NCBI RefSeq assembly: GCF_001613465.1
Contig: NZ_BDCK01000017.1
Coordinates: 186,001 to 250,000 of the forward strand
Direction: 5' to 3'
DNA length: 64,000 nucleotides
Source: Nocardia niwae NBRC 108934 = DSM 45340
GTDB taxonomy: Bacteria > Actinomycetota > Actinomycetes > Mycobacteriales > Mycobacteriaceae
Both the position numbers and the translations under genes were made by a program. This document shows, one piece after another, positions 18,979-27,815 of this stretch; position 1 is the stretch's first letter; every line of letters begins with the position of its first letter. The notes below the pieces were generated by a model. That model did no database searches, was not told the origin of the DNA, and worked only from the letters and a program-made list of their open reading frames with translations.

Positions 18979-19757
18979 CTTCCCTCATCGAGGCCGTCGA
19001 TCTCGGCAAGAGCTACGGTGGCGTCGTCGCCCTGCGCGAGGTGTCCACGGTGGTGAACGCGGGCGAGGTGACCTGCGTGCTCGGTGACAACGGCGCGGGC
19101 AAATCGACACTGATCAAGATCCTCGCCGGAGTGCACCGGCACGACCGCGGCGACCTGCGCGTGGGAGGCGAATCGGTGCGGTTCGCATCGCCCCGTGCGG
19201 CTTTGGATCGCGGCATCGCCACCGTTTATCAAGATCTCGCGGTGGTGCCGCTGATGAGCGTGTGGCGCAACTTCGTACTCGGGTCCGAGCCCACCTACGG
19301 CTACGGCCCCTTCCGGCTGCTGGACCGCAAGAAAGGCTGCGAGATCGCACGCACCGCGCTGGCGGACATGGGCATCGAGATCCGGGATATGGAACAGCCG
19401 GTCGGCACGCTGTCCGGCGGGCAGCGGCAGTGCGTCGCGATCGCGCGTGCCGTGCACTACGGCGCGAAGGTGCTGATCCTCGACGAGCCGACCGCGGCGC
19501 TCGGCGTGAAACAGGCAGGGGTGGTGCTGAAGTACGTCGTGCGGGCGCGCGACCGGGGGCTCGGGGTCGTGCTGATCACGCACAACCCGCACCACGCCTA
19601 TCCGGTCGGCGACCGGTTCCTGTTGCTGAAGCGTGGCGCGGTGCTCGGTTCCTACGAGAAGTCCGAGATCGAGCTGCCCGAACTGACCCGCCAGATGGCG
19701 GGCGGGGCGGAACTGGAGGCGCTGCAGCACGAATTGCGGCAGGTGGTGACGCCGTGA
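18975..19757 (+). CDS. Sugar ABC transporter ATP-binding protein
   Basis: A 260-residue single-domain ATPase. Walker A is GDNGAGKS at about 37-44, signature LSGGQ at about 144-148, Walker [13 protein letters not shown] at about 166-177 and the switch His in LITHN near 202. Canonical sugar importers of this class usually have a duplicated ATPase of about 500 residues; this is a single half, as in FrcA-type systems, so it probably dimerises. It overlaps both the permease before it and the kinase after it by 4 nt. Confidence 0.9.
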   Translation: MTSLIEAVDLGKSYGGVVALREVSTVVNAGEVTCVLGDNGAGKSTLIKILAGVHRHDRGDLRVGGESVRFASPRAALDRGIATVYQDLAVVPLMSVWRNFVLGSEPTYGYGPFRLLDRKKGCEIARTALADMGIEIRDMEQPVGTLSGGQRQCVAIARAVHYGAKVLILDEPTAALGVKQAGVVLKYVVRARDRGLGVVLITHNPHHAYPVGDRFLLLKRGAVLGSYEKSEIELPELTRQMAGGAELEALQHELRQVVTP

Positions 19758-20698
19758 ACGCGGGCGAGCTGGAGGCCCTGACCATCGGCCGCGTCGGGGT
19801 GGACCTATATCCCGAACAGGGCGGCGTCGCCCTGGCGCAGGTACGCAGTTTCGCGAAGTTCCTGGGCGGTACCGCCACCAACGTCGCTGTGGCCGCCGCG
19901 CGGCTCGGCCGTCGTTCGGCCGTGCTGACCAAAGTGGGCCCCGACGGCTTCGGCGACTTCGTGCGCACCGCGCTGGAGGACTTCGGCGTCTCGTCCCGTT
20001 ACGTGACGACCGCGCCGGACCTGCAGACGCCCGTCGTCTTCTGCGAGCTGACGCCGCCGTCCGATCCGCCGCTGCTGTTCTACCGTGCGCCGATCGCGCC
20101 GGATCTGACCATCACCCCGGACGAGGTGCCCTGGGAAGTCGTGGACGCCGTGCCGCTGCTGTGGGTCACGGGCACCGGGGTGAGCGCCGAACCGGGCCGC
20201 GGTACCCAGCGGGAGATCTTGCTGCGGCGCGCACGACGTGGGCACACGGTGCTCGACCTGGATTACCGGCCGATGTTCTGGCCCGACGTGGACACCGCGC
20301 GGGCCGAGATCGGGTGGATGGTCGACCACGTGAACGTAGTGGTCGGCAACCGTGCCGAGGCCGAGGTGGCGGTGGGCACCGCCGATCCGGACGCCGCGGC
20401 CGATCGGCTGCTCGCCAGGGGGGTGCGCCTCGCGGTGATCAAACAGGGCGGCGACGGCGTGCTGGTGGCCACCGCCGAGGAACGCTGGACGGTGCCGCCG
20501 TGCCGCGTGGACGTGGTGTGCGGACTCGGCGCGGGCGACGGTTTCGGCGGCGCGCTGATTCACGGCCTGCTCTCCGACTGGGATCCGCGGCGCATCGCCA
20601 CCTACGCCAATGCGGCGGGCGCACTGGTCGCCGCGCGTCTGGCCTGCGCGGACGCGATGCCGACCAGCGCGGAGATCGAGGAACTGGTGTGCGGGTGA
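19754..20698 (+). CDS. iolC: PfkB-family carbohydrate kinase, likely 5-dehydro-2-deoxygluconokinase
   Basis: A 314-residue ribokinase-like kinase. It has [18 protein letters not shown] at about 37-54, the N-terminal PfkB signature, and [15 protein letters not shown] at about 257-271, which holds the catalytic Asp in GAGD. The position between a sugar importer and iolB/iolD genes supports the IolC role of phosphorylating 2-deoxy-5-keto-gluconate. GTG 19754 overlaps the ATPase stop (GTGA). It is followed by a 490 bp gap with degenerate repeats. Confidence 0.82.
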   Translation: MNAGELEALTIGRVGVDLYPEQGGVALAQVRSFAKFLGGTATNVAVAAARLGRRSAVLTKVGPDGFGDFVRTALEDFGVSSRYVTTAPDLQTPVVFCELTPPSDPPLLFYRAPIAPDLTITPDEVPWEVVDAVPLLWVTGTGVSAEPGRGTQREILLRRARRGHTVLDLDYRPMFWPDVDTARAEIGWMVDHVNVVVGNRAEAEVAVGTADPDAAADRLLARGVRLAVIKQGGDGVLVATAEERWTVPPCRVDVVCGLGAGDGFGGALIHGLLSDWDPRRIATYANAAGALVAARLACADAMPTSAEIEELVCG

Positions 20699-21188
20699 AC
20701 CGGCGCGGGGGTCGACGAGCTGCTGCGCCGCCGAGTCGGCGCTGGAGTCGAGGAGCTGCGATGTCTGCGAGCTGGGGCAGAGCTCGGCAGGTTGCTGTTG
20801 GGATGGGCCCACGCGGGGCCGAAGGAGTTGCCGTGCCGCAGAGACGGCGCCGGGCCGGAGTTGCCGTAGGGCTGGGGCGGGGTCGAGTCGAAGTTGCCGT
20901 AGGGCTGGGGGTCGAGCCGGAGTTGCCGTGCTACTGGGGCGCGGCCGAGGTCAGGGCACAGTGGCGCGGCTGACTCGAGGCGGGACAGTGGAGCTACCCG
21001 TGCGGGGGACCCGGGCGCGGACCGGAGTAGCCGGATCCCGGGTGAACCACGCGGATCTGACGCGCCGCGGTCCGGTGAGCTGCGCGCGAACCGGAGGCCC
21101 GGGGACCGGATGGAGCTGCGGTGGGTGAGCTGCGGACCCTGGGCTGCTGTGTGGCCCACGCATGGAAGCGCGGAAAGGAGGAGCTGTC
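20699..21188. other. 490 bp gap inside the inositol operon
   Basis: No convincing gene. It is GC-rich with many GGAGTTGCCGT-like and GAGCTGC motifs and contains a degenerate tandem repeat. The reverse strand is open from 21159 to 20602 with a Pro/Ser/Asn-rich, PYGN-containing translation that also covers the 3' end of the kinase gene. I treat it as non-coding or a gene relic. Confidence 0.45.
20825..20929. repeat. Degenerate tandem repeat, about 33 bp period
   Basis: Four copies of GAGTTGCCGT or AAGTTGCCGT start at 20825, 20858, 20891 and 20920. Copies two and three continue as AGGGCTGGGG. The period is 33, 33 and 29 bp. On the other strand it would encode PYGN-type repeats. Confidence 0.65.
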
Positions 21189-22082
21189 ATGCGGGTGACC
21201 GACGAATGCTGGCGCGAGTTGCTGCACGTGCGTGCGACGAACCCGGCCGCGATCGAACGTGCCTACGCGAAGCGGGTGCGCCGCGCGGACCTGCTGGCGG
21301 GTAAGCAGACCTTGTTTCTCGTCGCCGCCGACCATCCGGCTCGCGGCGCGCTCGGCGTCGGCGCGGACCGCACGGCCATGGCGGATCGGCGCACGCTGCT
21401 GGAACGGTTGCTCATCGCGCTGGCCGACCCGGACGTCGACGGCGTGCTCGGCTCGCCGGACGTGGTCGAGGAACTCCTGCTGCTGGACGCGCTGGACGAC
21501 AAGGTCGTGATCGGATCGATGAACCGCGGCGGCCTGGCGGGCGCGGAGTGGGAGATCGACGACCGCTTCACCGGATACGACGCGGATTCCCTCGCGCGAT
21601 TCCGGCTCGACGGCGGCAAGATGCTGCTGCGTCTGGTCGATTCCGACGCCGGTACCGTGCCGACGCTGCAAGCCTGCGCGCGGGCGGTCTCGGAGCTGGC
21701 GGCGCACGAGCTGATGGCGATGGTCGAACCGCTGCCGTACCACCGGGACGATTCCGGGGCGCTGGTGATGAGCAAGGATGCGCTGTCGCTGTCGCGGGCG
21801 ATCACGGTGGCCTCCGGGCTCGGCGTCACCTCGGCCTACACCTGGCTAAAAATACCTGCCCCGCAAGATACCTCGGTACTGGACGCGACCACCCTGCCGG
21901 TGCTCGTGCTCGGCGGTGCGCCGTCCGGCGACCAAGCGGTGGATCGCGCGTTGTGGGGCGGGGCGCTCGGCCACGACGTGGTCCGCGGTCTCGTCGTGGG
22001 ACGCACCCTGCTGTACCCGCCGGACGGCGACGTCGCCAGGGCGGTCGCGACTGCCGCCCAGCTGTTGAAGGAAGCTCGATGA
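21189..22082 (+). CDS. Cgl0159-family (beta/alpha)8 aldolase-like protein
   Basis: A 297-residue TIM-barrel protein of the family first noted in the Corynebacterium glutamicum inositol cluster, related to deoxyribose-phosphate/class I aldolases. LVAADHPARGALGVG at about 44-58 is the signature, and TWLKIP near 220 holds a Lys that could be the Schiff-base residue. In inositol pathways it is expected to cleave 2-deoxy-5-keto-gluconate 6-phosphate, taking the IolJ role. A near-perfect AAAGGAGG (21174-21181) lies 7 nt before ATG 21189, so translation restarts strongly after the long gap. Confidence 0.8.
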   Translation: MRVTDECWRELLHVRATNPAAIERAYAKRVRRADLLAGKQTLFLVAADHPARGALGVGADRTAMADRRTLLERLLIALADPDVDGVLGSPDVVEELLLLDALDDKVVIGSMNRGGLAGAEWEIDDRFTGYDADSLARFRLDGGKMLLRLVDSDAGTVPTLQACARAVSELAAHELMAMVEPLPYHRDDSGALVMSKDALSLSRAITVASGLGVTSAYTWLKIPAPQDTSVLDATTLPVLVLGGAPSGDQAVDRALWGGALGHDVVRGLVVGRTLLYPPDGDVARAVATAAQLLKEAR

Positions 22083-22201
22083 AACGGTGGTCGGCCGAGC
22101 GTCTCTGTGTCGGCTCCAGCCTTGTGCGCGGTGATCGAGTCTTTCCGCTGGCGGAGCGAGCCGCTCGCCGGTACCCCGAAAAGCGTAGAGAGGAGGTGTG
22201 A
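22079..22201 (+). CDS. Possible 40-residue coupled small ORF
   Basis: The ATG overlaps the aldolase stop (ATGA), and its stop TGA shares its last base with the first base of iolB (TGATG), so it joins both neighbours exactly. The product is basic (many Arg/Lys) with no recognised motif. A strong AGGAGG for iolB lies at its end. It may be a real peptide or a coupling device. Confidence 0.35.
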   Translation: MKRWSAERLCVGSSLVRGDRVFPLAERAARRYPEKRREEV

Positions 22202-23091
22202 TGACACTGCATCGTCCCGAGGGAACGCTGTGCCACGACGGCGATCCGATCCTGCTGACGCCCGAAACCGCAGGATGGGCTTTCGCCGGGCTGCGGGTGC
22301 TGCGGATCGGTGCGGGCCGGTCGCGGATCGTGCGGACGGGCGAGTTCGAAGCGTTCGTGCTGCCCCTGGCCGGAGCGTGCGCGGTGCGCGTCGACGGCGA
22401 GAACTTCGCGCTGACCGGCCGGGAGTCGGTCTTCACCCGGGTGACGGATTTCGCCTACGTCCCGCGCGACGCCGAGGTGGAACTGGTGGCCGAGGACGGT
22501 GACCTGGAGGTGGCGTTGCCGATGGCCCGCTGCGGGAAACGGCTGGATCCCAGATACGGCCCTGCCGAGGACGTCCCGGTCGAAATCAGGGGCGCGGGGA
22601 GCGCGACCCGTCAGGTCACCAATTTCGGGATTCCCGGCGTGTGGGAGCACGCGGACAAACTCAATGCCTGTGAGCTGATCACCCCGGACGGCAACTGGTC
22701 GTCCTACCCGCCGCACAAGCACGACGAGGCGAGCGACTGCGAAGTCGTCAACGAGGAGATCTACTACTTCCGCATCGCCGGACGCGACGGCGTCACGCCG
22801 TCGCGCGACGGATTCGGCATGCACCGCACCTACACGGCCGACGGGGCGGTGAACGAGAACGTCGCGGTCCGAGACGGTGACGTCTTCCTGATCCCGCACG
22901 GCTACCACGGCCCGTGTATCGCCGCGCCCGGCTACCCCATGTACTACCTCAACGTGCTGGCCGGCCCCGCGCCCGAGCGATCTATGGCGTTCTGCGACGA
23001 CCCGGCCCACAGCTGGGTGCGGGCGCGCTGGGACGCCGAGCCGCTCGACCCGCGCTGTCCGGTCACCTCCCGCGAAGGACGGATCGGATGA
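22201..23091 (+). CDS. iolB: 5-deoxy-glucuronate isomerase
   Basis: A 296-residue bicupin isomerase that converts 5-deoxy-glucuronate to 2-deoxy-5-keto-gluconate in myo-inositol breakdown. The metal ligands lie in SSYPPHKHDE at about 173-182 (two His) with NEEIYYFR at about 192-199 (Glu) and PHGYHGP near 234-240 (His). The length is normal. The AGGAGGT site precedes GTG 22198/ATG 22201. Its stop overlaps the iolD start (ATGA). Confidence 0.92.
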   Translation: MTLHRPEGTLCHDGDPILLTPETAGWAFAGLRVLRIGAGRSRIVRTGEFEAFVLPLAGACAVRVDGENFALTGRESVFTRVTDFAYVPRDAEVELVAEDGDLEVALPMARCGKRLDPRYGPAEDVPVEIRGAGSATRQVTNFGIPGVWEHADKLNACELITPDGNWSSYPPHKHDEASDCEVVNEEIYYFRIAGRDGVTPSRDGFGMHRTYTADGAVNENVAVRDGDVFLIPHGYHGPCIAAPGYPMYYLNVLAGPAPERSMAFCDDPAHSWVRARWDAEPLDPRCPVTSREGRIG

Positions 23092-24929
23092 GACTGACCG
23101 CGGCGCAGGCGCTGGTGGCCTGGCTGATCGCCCAGCGTTCCGAAACGCTCGACGGCCGCGACGTGCCGCTGTTCCCCGCCGTCTTCGCGATCTTCGGTCA
23201 TGGCAATGTGCTCGGCCTCGGGACCGCCCTGCACGAGCGGCGCGCCGAACTCCCGGTCTGGCGAGGGCACACCGAAGAGGGCATGGCGCTCGCGGCCGTC
23301 GGCTATGCGAAGGCCACGCACCGGCGTCAGGTCGGTGTCGCGACCTCTTCGATCGGTCCCGGCGCGCTCAACATGGTGACGGCGGCGGGCGTCGCGCACG
23401 CGAATCGCCTTCCGCTGCTCCTGCTCCCGGGCGACACCTTCACCGGACGGGCGCCGGATCCGGTCTTGCAGCAGGTCGAGCACTTCGGCGACCCGACCGT
23501 CACGGTGAACGACGCGTTCCGTGCGGTGAGCCGGTATTTCGACCGCGTCACCCGCCCGGAACAGCTGCTCGCGACCCTGCCCCAAGCGGCTGGCGTGCTG
23601 ACGGATCCGGCTGCGGCCGGTCCGGTCGTCCTGGCGCTTCCGCAGGACGTCCAAGCCGAGGTCTATGACTTTCCCGCCGCGCTTTTCGAGCCGGTGACGC
23701 ACCGTCTCTCCCGGCCCCGGCCCGATCAGCGAGCGCTTGCCGATGCCGTCGCCGTACTGCGCGCCGCCCGCCGTCCGCTGCTGGTGCTCGGAGGCGGCGT
23801 CCGCTACTCGGGAGCGGGGCCGACCGTGCTGCGATTCGCCGAACGCCATGGCATTCCGGTCGTGGAGACAACCGCGGGCCGCTCCCTCGTGCCGCACGAA
23901 CATCCACTGTTCGCGGGACCGCTCGGTATCACCGGCTCGGCGTCGGCGAACGCGATGGCGGCCGACGCCGATCTGGTCCTCGCGATCGGGACCCGGTTGC
24001 AGGACTTCACGACCGCGTCCTGGACGGTCTTCGCACCGGATGTCCGTCTGGTCACGATCAACGTGACACGGTTCGACGCCGTGAAACACGGCGCTCGCGC
24101 GGTGCTCGGCGACGCCGACGCCACCGTGCGTGAACTGGACGGGCAGATGGGGGACTGGCTGGTCGATCCGGAGTGGACCGCTCGCGCGGCCGCGCTCCGC
24201 CGCACGTGGGACGCGCATATCGACCAACTGCGCGCGCCGACTCCGGGCATGCCGAGCTATGCCCAGGTGGTGGGCGTCGTGAACGACCTGAGCGGTCCGG
24301 GCGATTACGTGATGACAGCCTCCGGCGGCCTGCCCGGTGAACTGATCGGCGGCTGGCGGGCGACCGGCGGCGCGCCGGCCATGGACGTGGAGTACGGCTT
24401 CTCCTGCATGGGTTACGAGCTCGCGGGTGCGTGGGGCGCGGCCATGGCCCGCACCGGCGGGGTGGTGACCACCCTGCTCGGAGACGGCTCGTATCTGATG
24501 CTGAACTCGGAGCTGTTCTCGGCGGCGTTCGCGGGGCATCCGTTCGTCGCGGTGGTCTGCGACAACGACGGCTACGCCGTGATCTCGCGGCTGCAGGAGG
24601 GGCAGGGCGGCGAGCCGTTCAACAACTTCTACGCCGATTGCCGCAGCACGCTCGAGCAGCCGCCCCGGGTCGATTTCGCCGCCCATGCCGCCGCCCTGGG
24701 CTGTTGCGTCTTCACCGCTGCCGATCTGGACGAATTGCGGGACGCGTACGAGCGGGCGCGCGCGGCTGCGCGCGTCGAGCGCCGTCCGGCCGTGCTCGTC
24801 GTGCGGACGCGGCCGTCGGCGTGGACCGACGCGGGCGCCTGGTGGGAGGTGGGTGTGCCCGAGCATCTGACGGGCCGTGCCGCCTACGACGAGGCCAAAC
24901 CGCGGCAGGTGCGCTATCTCGGCTCGTGA
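23088..24929 (+). CDS. iolD: 3D-(3,5/4)-trihydroxycyclohexane-1,2-dione hydrolase
   Basis: A 613-residue thiamine-diphosphate enzyme that opens the ring of the diketone produced by IolE. The N-terminal Pyr domain has HTEEGMALAAVGYAKA at about 61-76 with the cofactor-activating Glu. The C-terminal PP domain has the ThDP/Mg motif GDGSYLMLNSE at about 465-475 with CDNDGY further on. The length matches IolD. It starts at ATG 23088 overlapping iolB and is the last gene of the operon; 478 bp without a gene follow. Confidence 0.93.
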   Translation: MRLTAAQALVAWLIAQRSETLDGRDVPLFPAVFAIFGHGNVLGLGTALHERRAELPVWRGHTEEGMALAAVGYAKATHRRQVGVATSSIGPGALNMVTAAGVAHANRLPLLLLPGDTFTGRAPDPVLQQVEHFGDPTVTVNDAFRAVSRYFDRVTRPEQLLATLPQAAGVLTDPAAAGPVVLALPQDVQAEVYDFPAALFEPVTHRLSRPRPDQRALADAVAVLRAARRPLLVLGGGVRYSGAGPTVLRFAERHGIPVVETTAGRSLVPHEHPLFAGPLGITGSASANAMAADADLVLAIGTRLQDFTTASWTVFAPDVRLVTINVTRFDAVKHGARAVLGDADATVRELDGQMGDWLVDPEWTARAAALRRTWDAHIDQLRAPTPGMPSYAQVVGVVNDLSGPGDYVMTASGGLPGELIGGWRATGGAPAMDVEYGFSCMGYELAGAWGAAMARTGGVVTTLLGDGSYLMLNSELFSAAFAGHPFVAVVCDNDGYAVISRLQEGQGGEPFNNFYADCRSTLEQPPRVDFAAHAAALGCCVFTAADLDELRDAYERARAAARVERRPAVLVVRTRPSAWTDAGAWWEVGVPEHLTGRAAYDEAKPRQVRYLGS

Positions 24930-25407
24930 ACAGAACTTAACGAACAGTGCACCCGGTGATCCGCCGACCTAGGCTGGAGGTGGAGTCTGCGCGTGGTACG
25001 CTGAGATACATTGCGGCACAACATAATTGGTAGCAAAAGTGCATCGCTGTCGAGTTGTGCCGAGGTAGAAGTCTCCTGCTGTCCGGTGCGGTAGCCCAGA
25101 TCGGCGGGGGCGTGCTCGCCGGGGAGGGCGGCGAGTGTTATTCGGTGAAAAGTGCGGGTATCCGACGAGCGGGCCCCGGCGATGTTGCGCGATCGGGACC
25201 CGACCGAGCGTTGGAGGTGAAGGACAAGCCGCCGCTGAGCGAGCGTCGCGAGTGCACTCGCGGACGACGGAGCCGAGCGCCGTCGTGAGCGTTAGCTCAC
25301 AGTTGGTGGTGCGGAACGTGAGTAATTCGTCGGATCATGGCATCGTTGATCTACGAGACCAGGGCATATCGATAACACCTACCTGGCTCGTCTACAGAAA
25401 GTATGAA
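24930..25407. promoter_or_regulatory. Intergenic region and structured leader of the cold-shock gene
   Basis: No gene seen. Shortly before the cold-shock gene are three consecutive hairpins: a 16 bp perfect palindrome CGCGAGTGCACTCGCG (25247-25262), ACGACGG/CCGTCGT (25264-25270 with 25280-25286) and GTGAGC/GCTCAC (25285-25300). Cold-shock mRNAs often have long structured leaders, so this is a candidate 5' regulatory region. The open frame from 25135 is an upstream extension of the cold-shock frame and not convincing. Confidence 0.45.
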
Positions 25408-25611
25408 ATGGCTCAAGGCATTGTGAAGTGGTTCAACAGCGAGAAGGGCTTCGGCTTCATCGCGCAAGACGGCGGGGGGCCCGACGTCTTCGTGCATTAC
25501 TCGGCTGTGAGCGGCTCGGGTTTCCGGTCCCTCGATGAGGGGCAGCGCGTGGAGTTCGAGATCGGCCAGGGACAGAAGGGTCCGCAGGCCCAGGACGTCC
25601 GCGTTCTCTGA
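25408..25611 (+). CDS. Cold-shock domain protein (CspA-like)
   Basis: A 67-residue single cold-shock domain that binds single-stranded RNA/DNA. RNP1 KGFGFI at about 14-19 and RNP2 VFVHYSA at about 27-33 are present, with the usual N-terminal [17 protein letters not shown] 25408 gives the family length. A strong terminator follows at once. It has a structured leader upstream. Confidence 0.95.
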   Translation: MAQGIVKWFNSEKGFGFIAQDGGGPDVFVHYSAVSGSGFRSLDEGQRVEFEIGQGQKGPQAQDVRVL

Positions 25612-25628
25612 TCGCGACTTAGCTTCCG

Positions 25629-25663
25629 AAAGGCTCCGCACCGGGATGGTGTGGGGCCTTTCC
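25629..25663 (+). terminator. Rho-independent terminator of the cold-shock gene
   Basis: AGGCTCCGCACC (25631-25642), GGGAT loop region, GGTGTGGGGCCT (25648-25659), pairing with two G-U wobbles and followed by TTTCCCC. Its core is nearly the same as the terminator at 30622-30655. Confidence 0.8.
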
Positions 25664-25677
25664 CCTGTTCAGGGGGT

Positions 25678-26328
25678 TTACGCTGCGGAGCGGGTGAAGG
25701 TCACGTGGGTGACGGCGGGGGAGTGCGACACGGTTGCGGCCTCGTAGCCCGGCAGCGAGCCGAGCCCGTCGTAGAGGCGCTCCCCCGATCCGAGCAGCAG
25801 CGGGACGACAGCCAGGTGCAACTCGTCGATCAGGCCCGCCCGCAGGTAGGCGCGCACGGTGGCAGCACCGCCGCCCAGGCGCACGTCTCGGCCGTTCGCC
25901 GCATCGAATGCCCGGCGCAGCACCGCTTCGGGGGTGTCGTCCACGAAGTGGAACGTCGTGCCGCCCTCCATCGACAACGACGGGCGCGGGTGGTGTGTCA
26001 GGACGAAGACGTCGTGGTGGTACGGCGGATTGTCGCCCCACCATCCCTTCCATTCGTGGTCCGGCCATTCGCCGCGGATCGGGCCGAACATATTGCGACC
26101 GATGATCGTCGCTCCGACGCCGCGATCGCCCGCGGCCAGGAAGTCGTCGTCGATGCCCGGTTCGTTCGTCGCCTCCGGATTGGCGTAGGGAGTCGCGAAC
26201 ACCCACTCGTGCAGGCGCATCCCCCCTTCGCCCAGGGGATGGTCCGGCCCTTGGTTCGGACCGGCGACGTAGCCGTCGAGGGAGATCGCCAGGTTGTGTA
26301 CGCGCAGCTTCGGCACCGGTTCGCTCAT
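25678..26328 (-). CDS. RibD C-terminal/dihydrofolate reductase-like protein
   Basis: A 216-residue NADPH-binding reductase fold protein. It has ISLDGYVAGPNQG at about 15-27, GRNMFGP at about 78-84 and GGAATVRAYLRAGLIDELHL at about 152-171, all typical of the RibD/DHFR-like group often called YyaP/YwjB-like reductases. The physiological substrate is unknown. ATG 26328 is used; an open frame extends upstream through the promoter. It is divergent from an HxlR regulator with TTGCA boxes between them. Confidence 0.85.
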   Translation of the reverse strand: MSEPVPKLRVHNLAISLDGYVAGPNQGPDHPLGEGGMRLHEWVFATPYANPEATNEPGIDDDFLAAGDRGVGATIIGRNMFGPIRGEWPDHEWKGWWGDNPPYHHDVFVLTHHPRPSLSMEGGTTFHFVDDTPEAVLRRAFDAANGRDVRLGGGAATVRAYLRAGLIDELHLAVVPLLLGSGERLYDGLGSLPGYEAATVSHSPAVTHVTFTRSAA

Positions 26329-26338
26329 TCCGCTAAGT

Positions 26339-26355
26339 GATTGCATTTTGCAATC
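26339..26355. promoter_or_regulatory. Candidate HxlR operator 1
   Basis: Perfect inverted repeat GATTGCA, TTT, TGCAATC immediately upstream of the reductase start. HxlR proteins bind such dyads as dimers. Confidence 0.6.
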
Positions 26356-26382
26356 GGTCCTACGCAGCGTACGGGGAACTGG

Positions 26383-26395
26383 TTGTATATTGCAA
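26383..26395. promoter_or_regulatory. Candidate HxlR operator 2
   Basis: TTGTATATTGCAA is an imperfect dyad with the same TTGCA half-site as the first site, about 30 bp before the regulator start. Two such boxes fit repression of both divergent genes. Confidence 0.5.
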
Positions 26396-26425
26396 GCAGT
26401 AGGTGTCGAGCGAGAGGAGCGCCGT

Positions 26426-26953
26426 ATGCGCGAGGACGGACGTTCGGGGTGCCCGATCAACGCGACGATCGAGGTCATCGGCGACCGGTGGACGCTGCTC
26501 GTCCTGCGCGACGTGATGTTCGGCAACCGGCGCCACTTCCGTGAGCTGCTGGCCGGATCGGAGGAGGGCATCGCCTCCAACATCCTCTCCGATCGGCTCA
26601 AGCGCCTGGTGGCGGCCGGACTGCTCAGCCGCGCGGATACCCGGCCCGGTCAGAAGGCCGAGTACCGGCTCACCGAACCGGCGATTCAATTGGTGCCGGT
26701 CATGGCGCAGCTCGGCGCGTGGGGATTGCGCCACCGCACGACCACCCGGCGTCTTCGGGTGCGGGCCGAATTGCTCGAGGCGGGCGGTCCGCGATTGTGG
26801 GCCGAGTTCATGGACGAACTCCGCGAGAGCCACCTCGGCATACCTCGCCCGAACCCGGACCGGCCGTCCGCGACGCAACAGCTCGCGCGGGCCCATGCCG
26901 ACGCGGTCGCCGAGTCCCCCGACACGGAGGAGCCGGTGGCTTCCGGGGCGTAG
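26426..26953 (+). CDS. HxlR-family transcriptional regulator
   Basis: A 175-residue regulator with the MarR-like winged helix of HxlR proteins: CPINATIEVIGDRWTLLVLR at about 9-28, then FRELLAGSEEGIASNILSDR and LKRLVAAGLLSR, and the wing before YRLTEPA. Cys9 is at the usual redox-sensitive position of the family. The extra C-terminal 60 residues are not recognised. ATG 26426 has GAGAGGAG upstream. The likely target is the divergent reductase gene. Confidence 0.88.
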   Translation: MREDGRSGCPINATIEVIGDRWTLLVLRDVMFGNRRHFRELLAGSEEGIASNILSDRLKRLVAAGLLSRADTRPGQKAEYRLTEPAIQLVPVMAQLGAWGLRHRTTTRRLRVRAELLEAGGPRLWAEFMDELRESHLGIPRPNPDRPSATQQLARAHADAVAESPDTEEPVASGA

Positions 26954-26956
26954 GCG

Positions 26957-27763
26957 TCAGCCCGCCAGCGCCTCGGAACGGAAGAATTCCGCGGTGATCG
27001 CGCGGGCACGCGTGCGGTCGCGATCACCGGACCGGCGGAACACCTCTGCCGCGCAGGTGAATTCGGCGGCAATGAACTCGGTGATCGGCACTGGCGCCGA
27101 TCCGCTGCCCATCTCGCGGGTCCGCGACTTCAGGTCGGTCAGCTCGTCCACCGCCGCCGACAGTTCGGTGGGCAGCTCGCACTGCCGCATCAGCGTAGGC
27201 AGATGCATCGGCGCGACCGCATCCGCGGGATGCTCGCGCAGCCAGCGCAGCGCCATCGCCGGACGCAGCGCGTAGAACACCTTCTTCAGCGATCCGGTGC
27301 GCTCGTACAGCGCCCACTGCTTGGCGCCGAGATGCAGATAGTGCCGGGCGATCCGGTCGCGGTCGGCGACCTCGTCGGCCACCGCGCGCAACCGATCGCG
27401 GAATCGCGTATCGCCGCGATACACGATCGGCGACATCAGCCACTCGACGAGCACCGCGTTGCCCTGCACCAGCAGCCGCAGCGCCTTGGCCAGATCCCAG
27501 CCGTTCACATCGAGCAGGTCCGTGAGCGGCGTCTCGACCACATCGCGGGCGCGCCACGGAGAAAGGTAGGTCTCCAGCGCCGCGACGTAGACGAACCGGC
27601 AGTCGTAGTCCGAATCGGGAGAGGGGAATCCCCAAGCGCGGCTGCCGCTTTCGATCGCCAGCCGGATCGAGACCCGGTGCTCCCGCTCCACCCGGTCCAG
27701 CTCACCATCGATGGACCCGACCACCGCCGGGTCCATCGAAGCCGGTATCGCGCGCAGAGTCAC
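26957..27763 (-). CDS. Nucleotidyltransferase-superfamily protein (YcgL-like)
   Basis: A 268-residue protein of the DNA polymerase beta/nucleotidyltransferase superfamily. ESGSRAWGFPSPDSDYDCRF at about 38-57 contains the GS motif and the DxD metal pair. The long helical C-terminal region is shared with the group called RNA repair pathway DNA polymerase beta family. GTG 27763 or ATG 27736 could be the start. It is convergent with the HxlR gene, only 3 bp apart. The substrate is not known. Confidence 0.8.
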   Translation of the reverse strand: MTLRAIPASMDPAVVGSIDGELDRVEREHRVSIRLAIESGSRAWGFPSPDSDYDCRFVYVAALETYLSPWRARDVVETPLTDLLDVNGWDLAKALRLLVQGNAVLVEWLMSPIVYRGDTRFRDRLRAVADEVADRDRIARHYLHLGAKQWALYERTGSLKKVFYALRPAMALRWLREHPADAVAPMHLPTLMRQCELPTELSAAVDELTDLKSRTREMGSGSAPVPITEFIAAEFTCAAEVFRRSGDRDRTRARAITAEFFRSEALAG

Positions 27764-27815
27764 GGACGCGATGATAGGTGCCGGAAACAGGATGTCGCAG
27801 CTGCTTTTTCGCCGT

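Noticed and set aside
20602..21159. 185-residue Pro/Ser-rich minus-strand frame with PYGN repeats
   Set aside because: It overlaps the end of iolC and reads through degenerate repeats; no start site or family. Kept only as a repeat and a finding.
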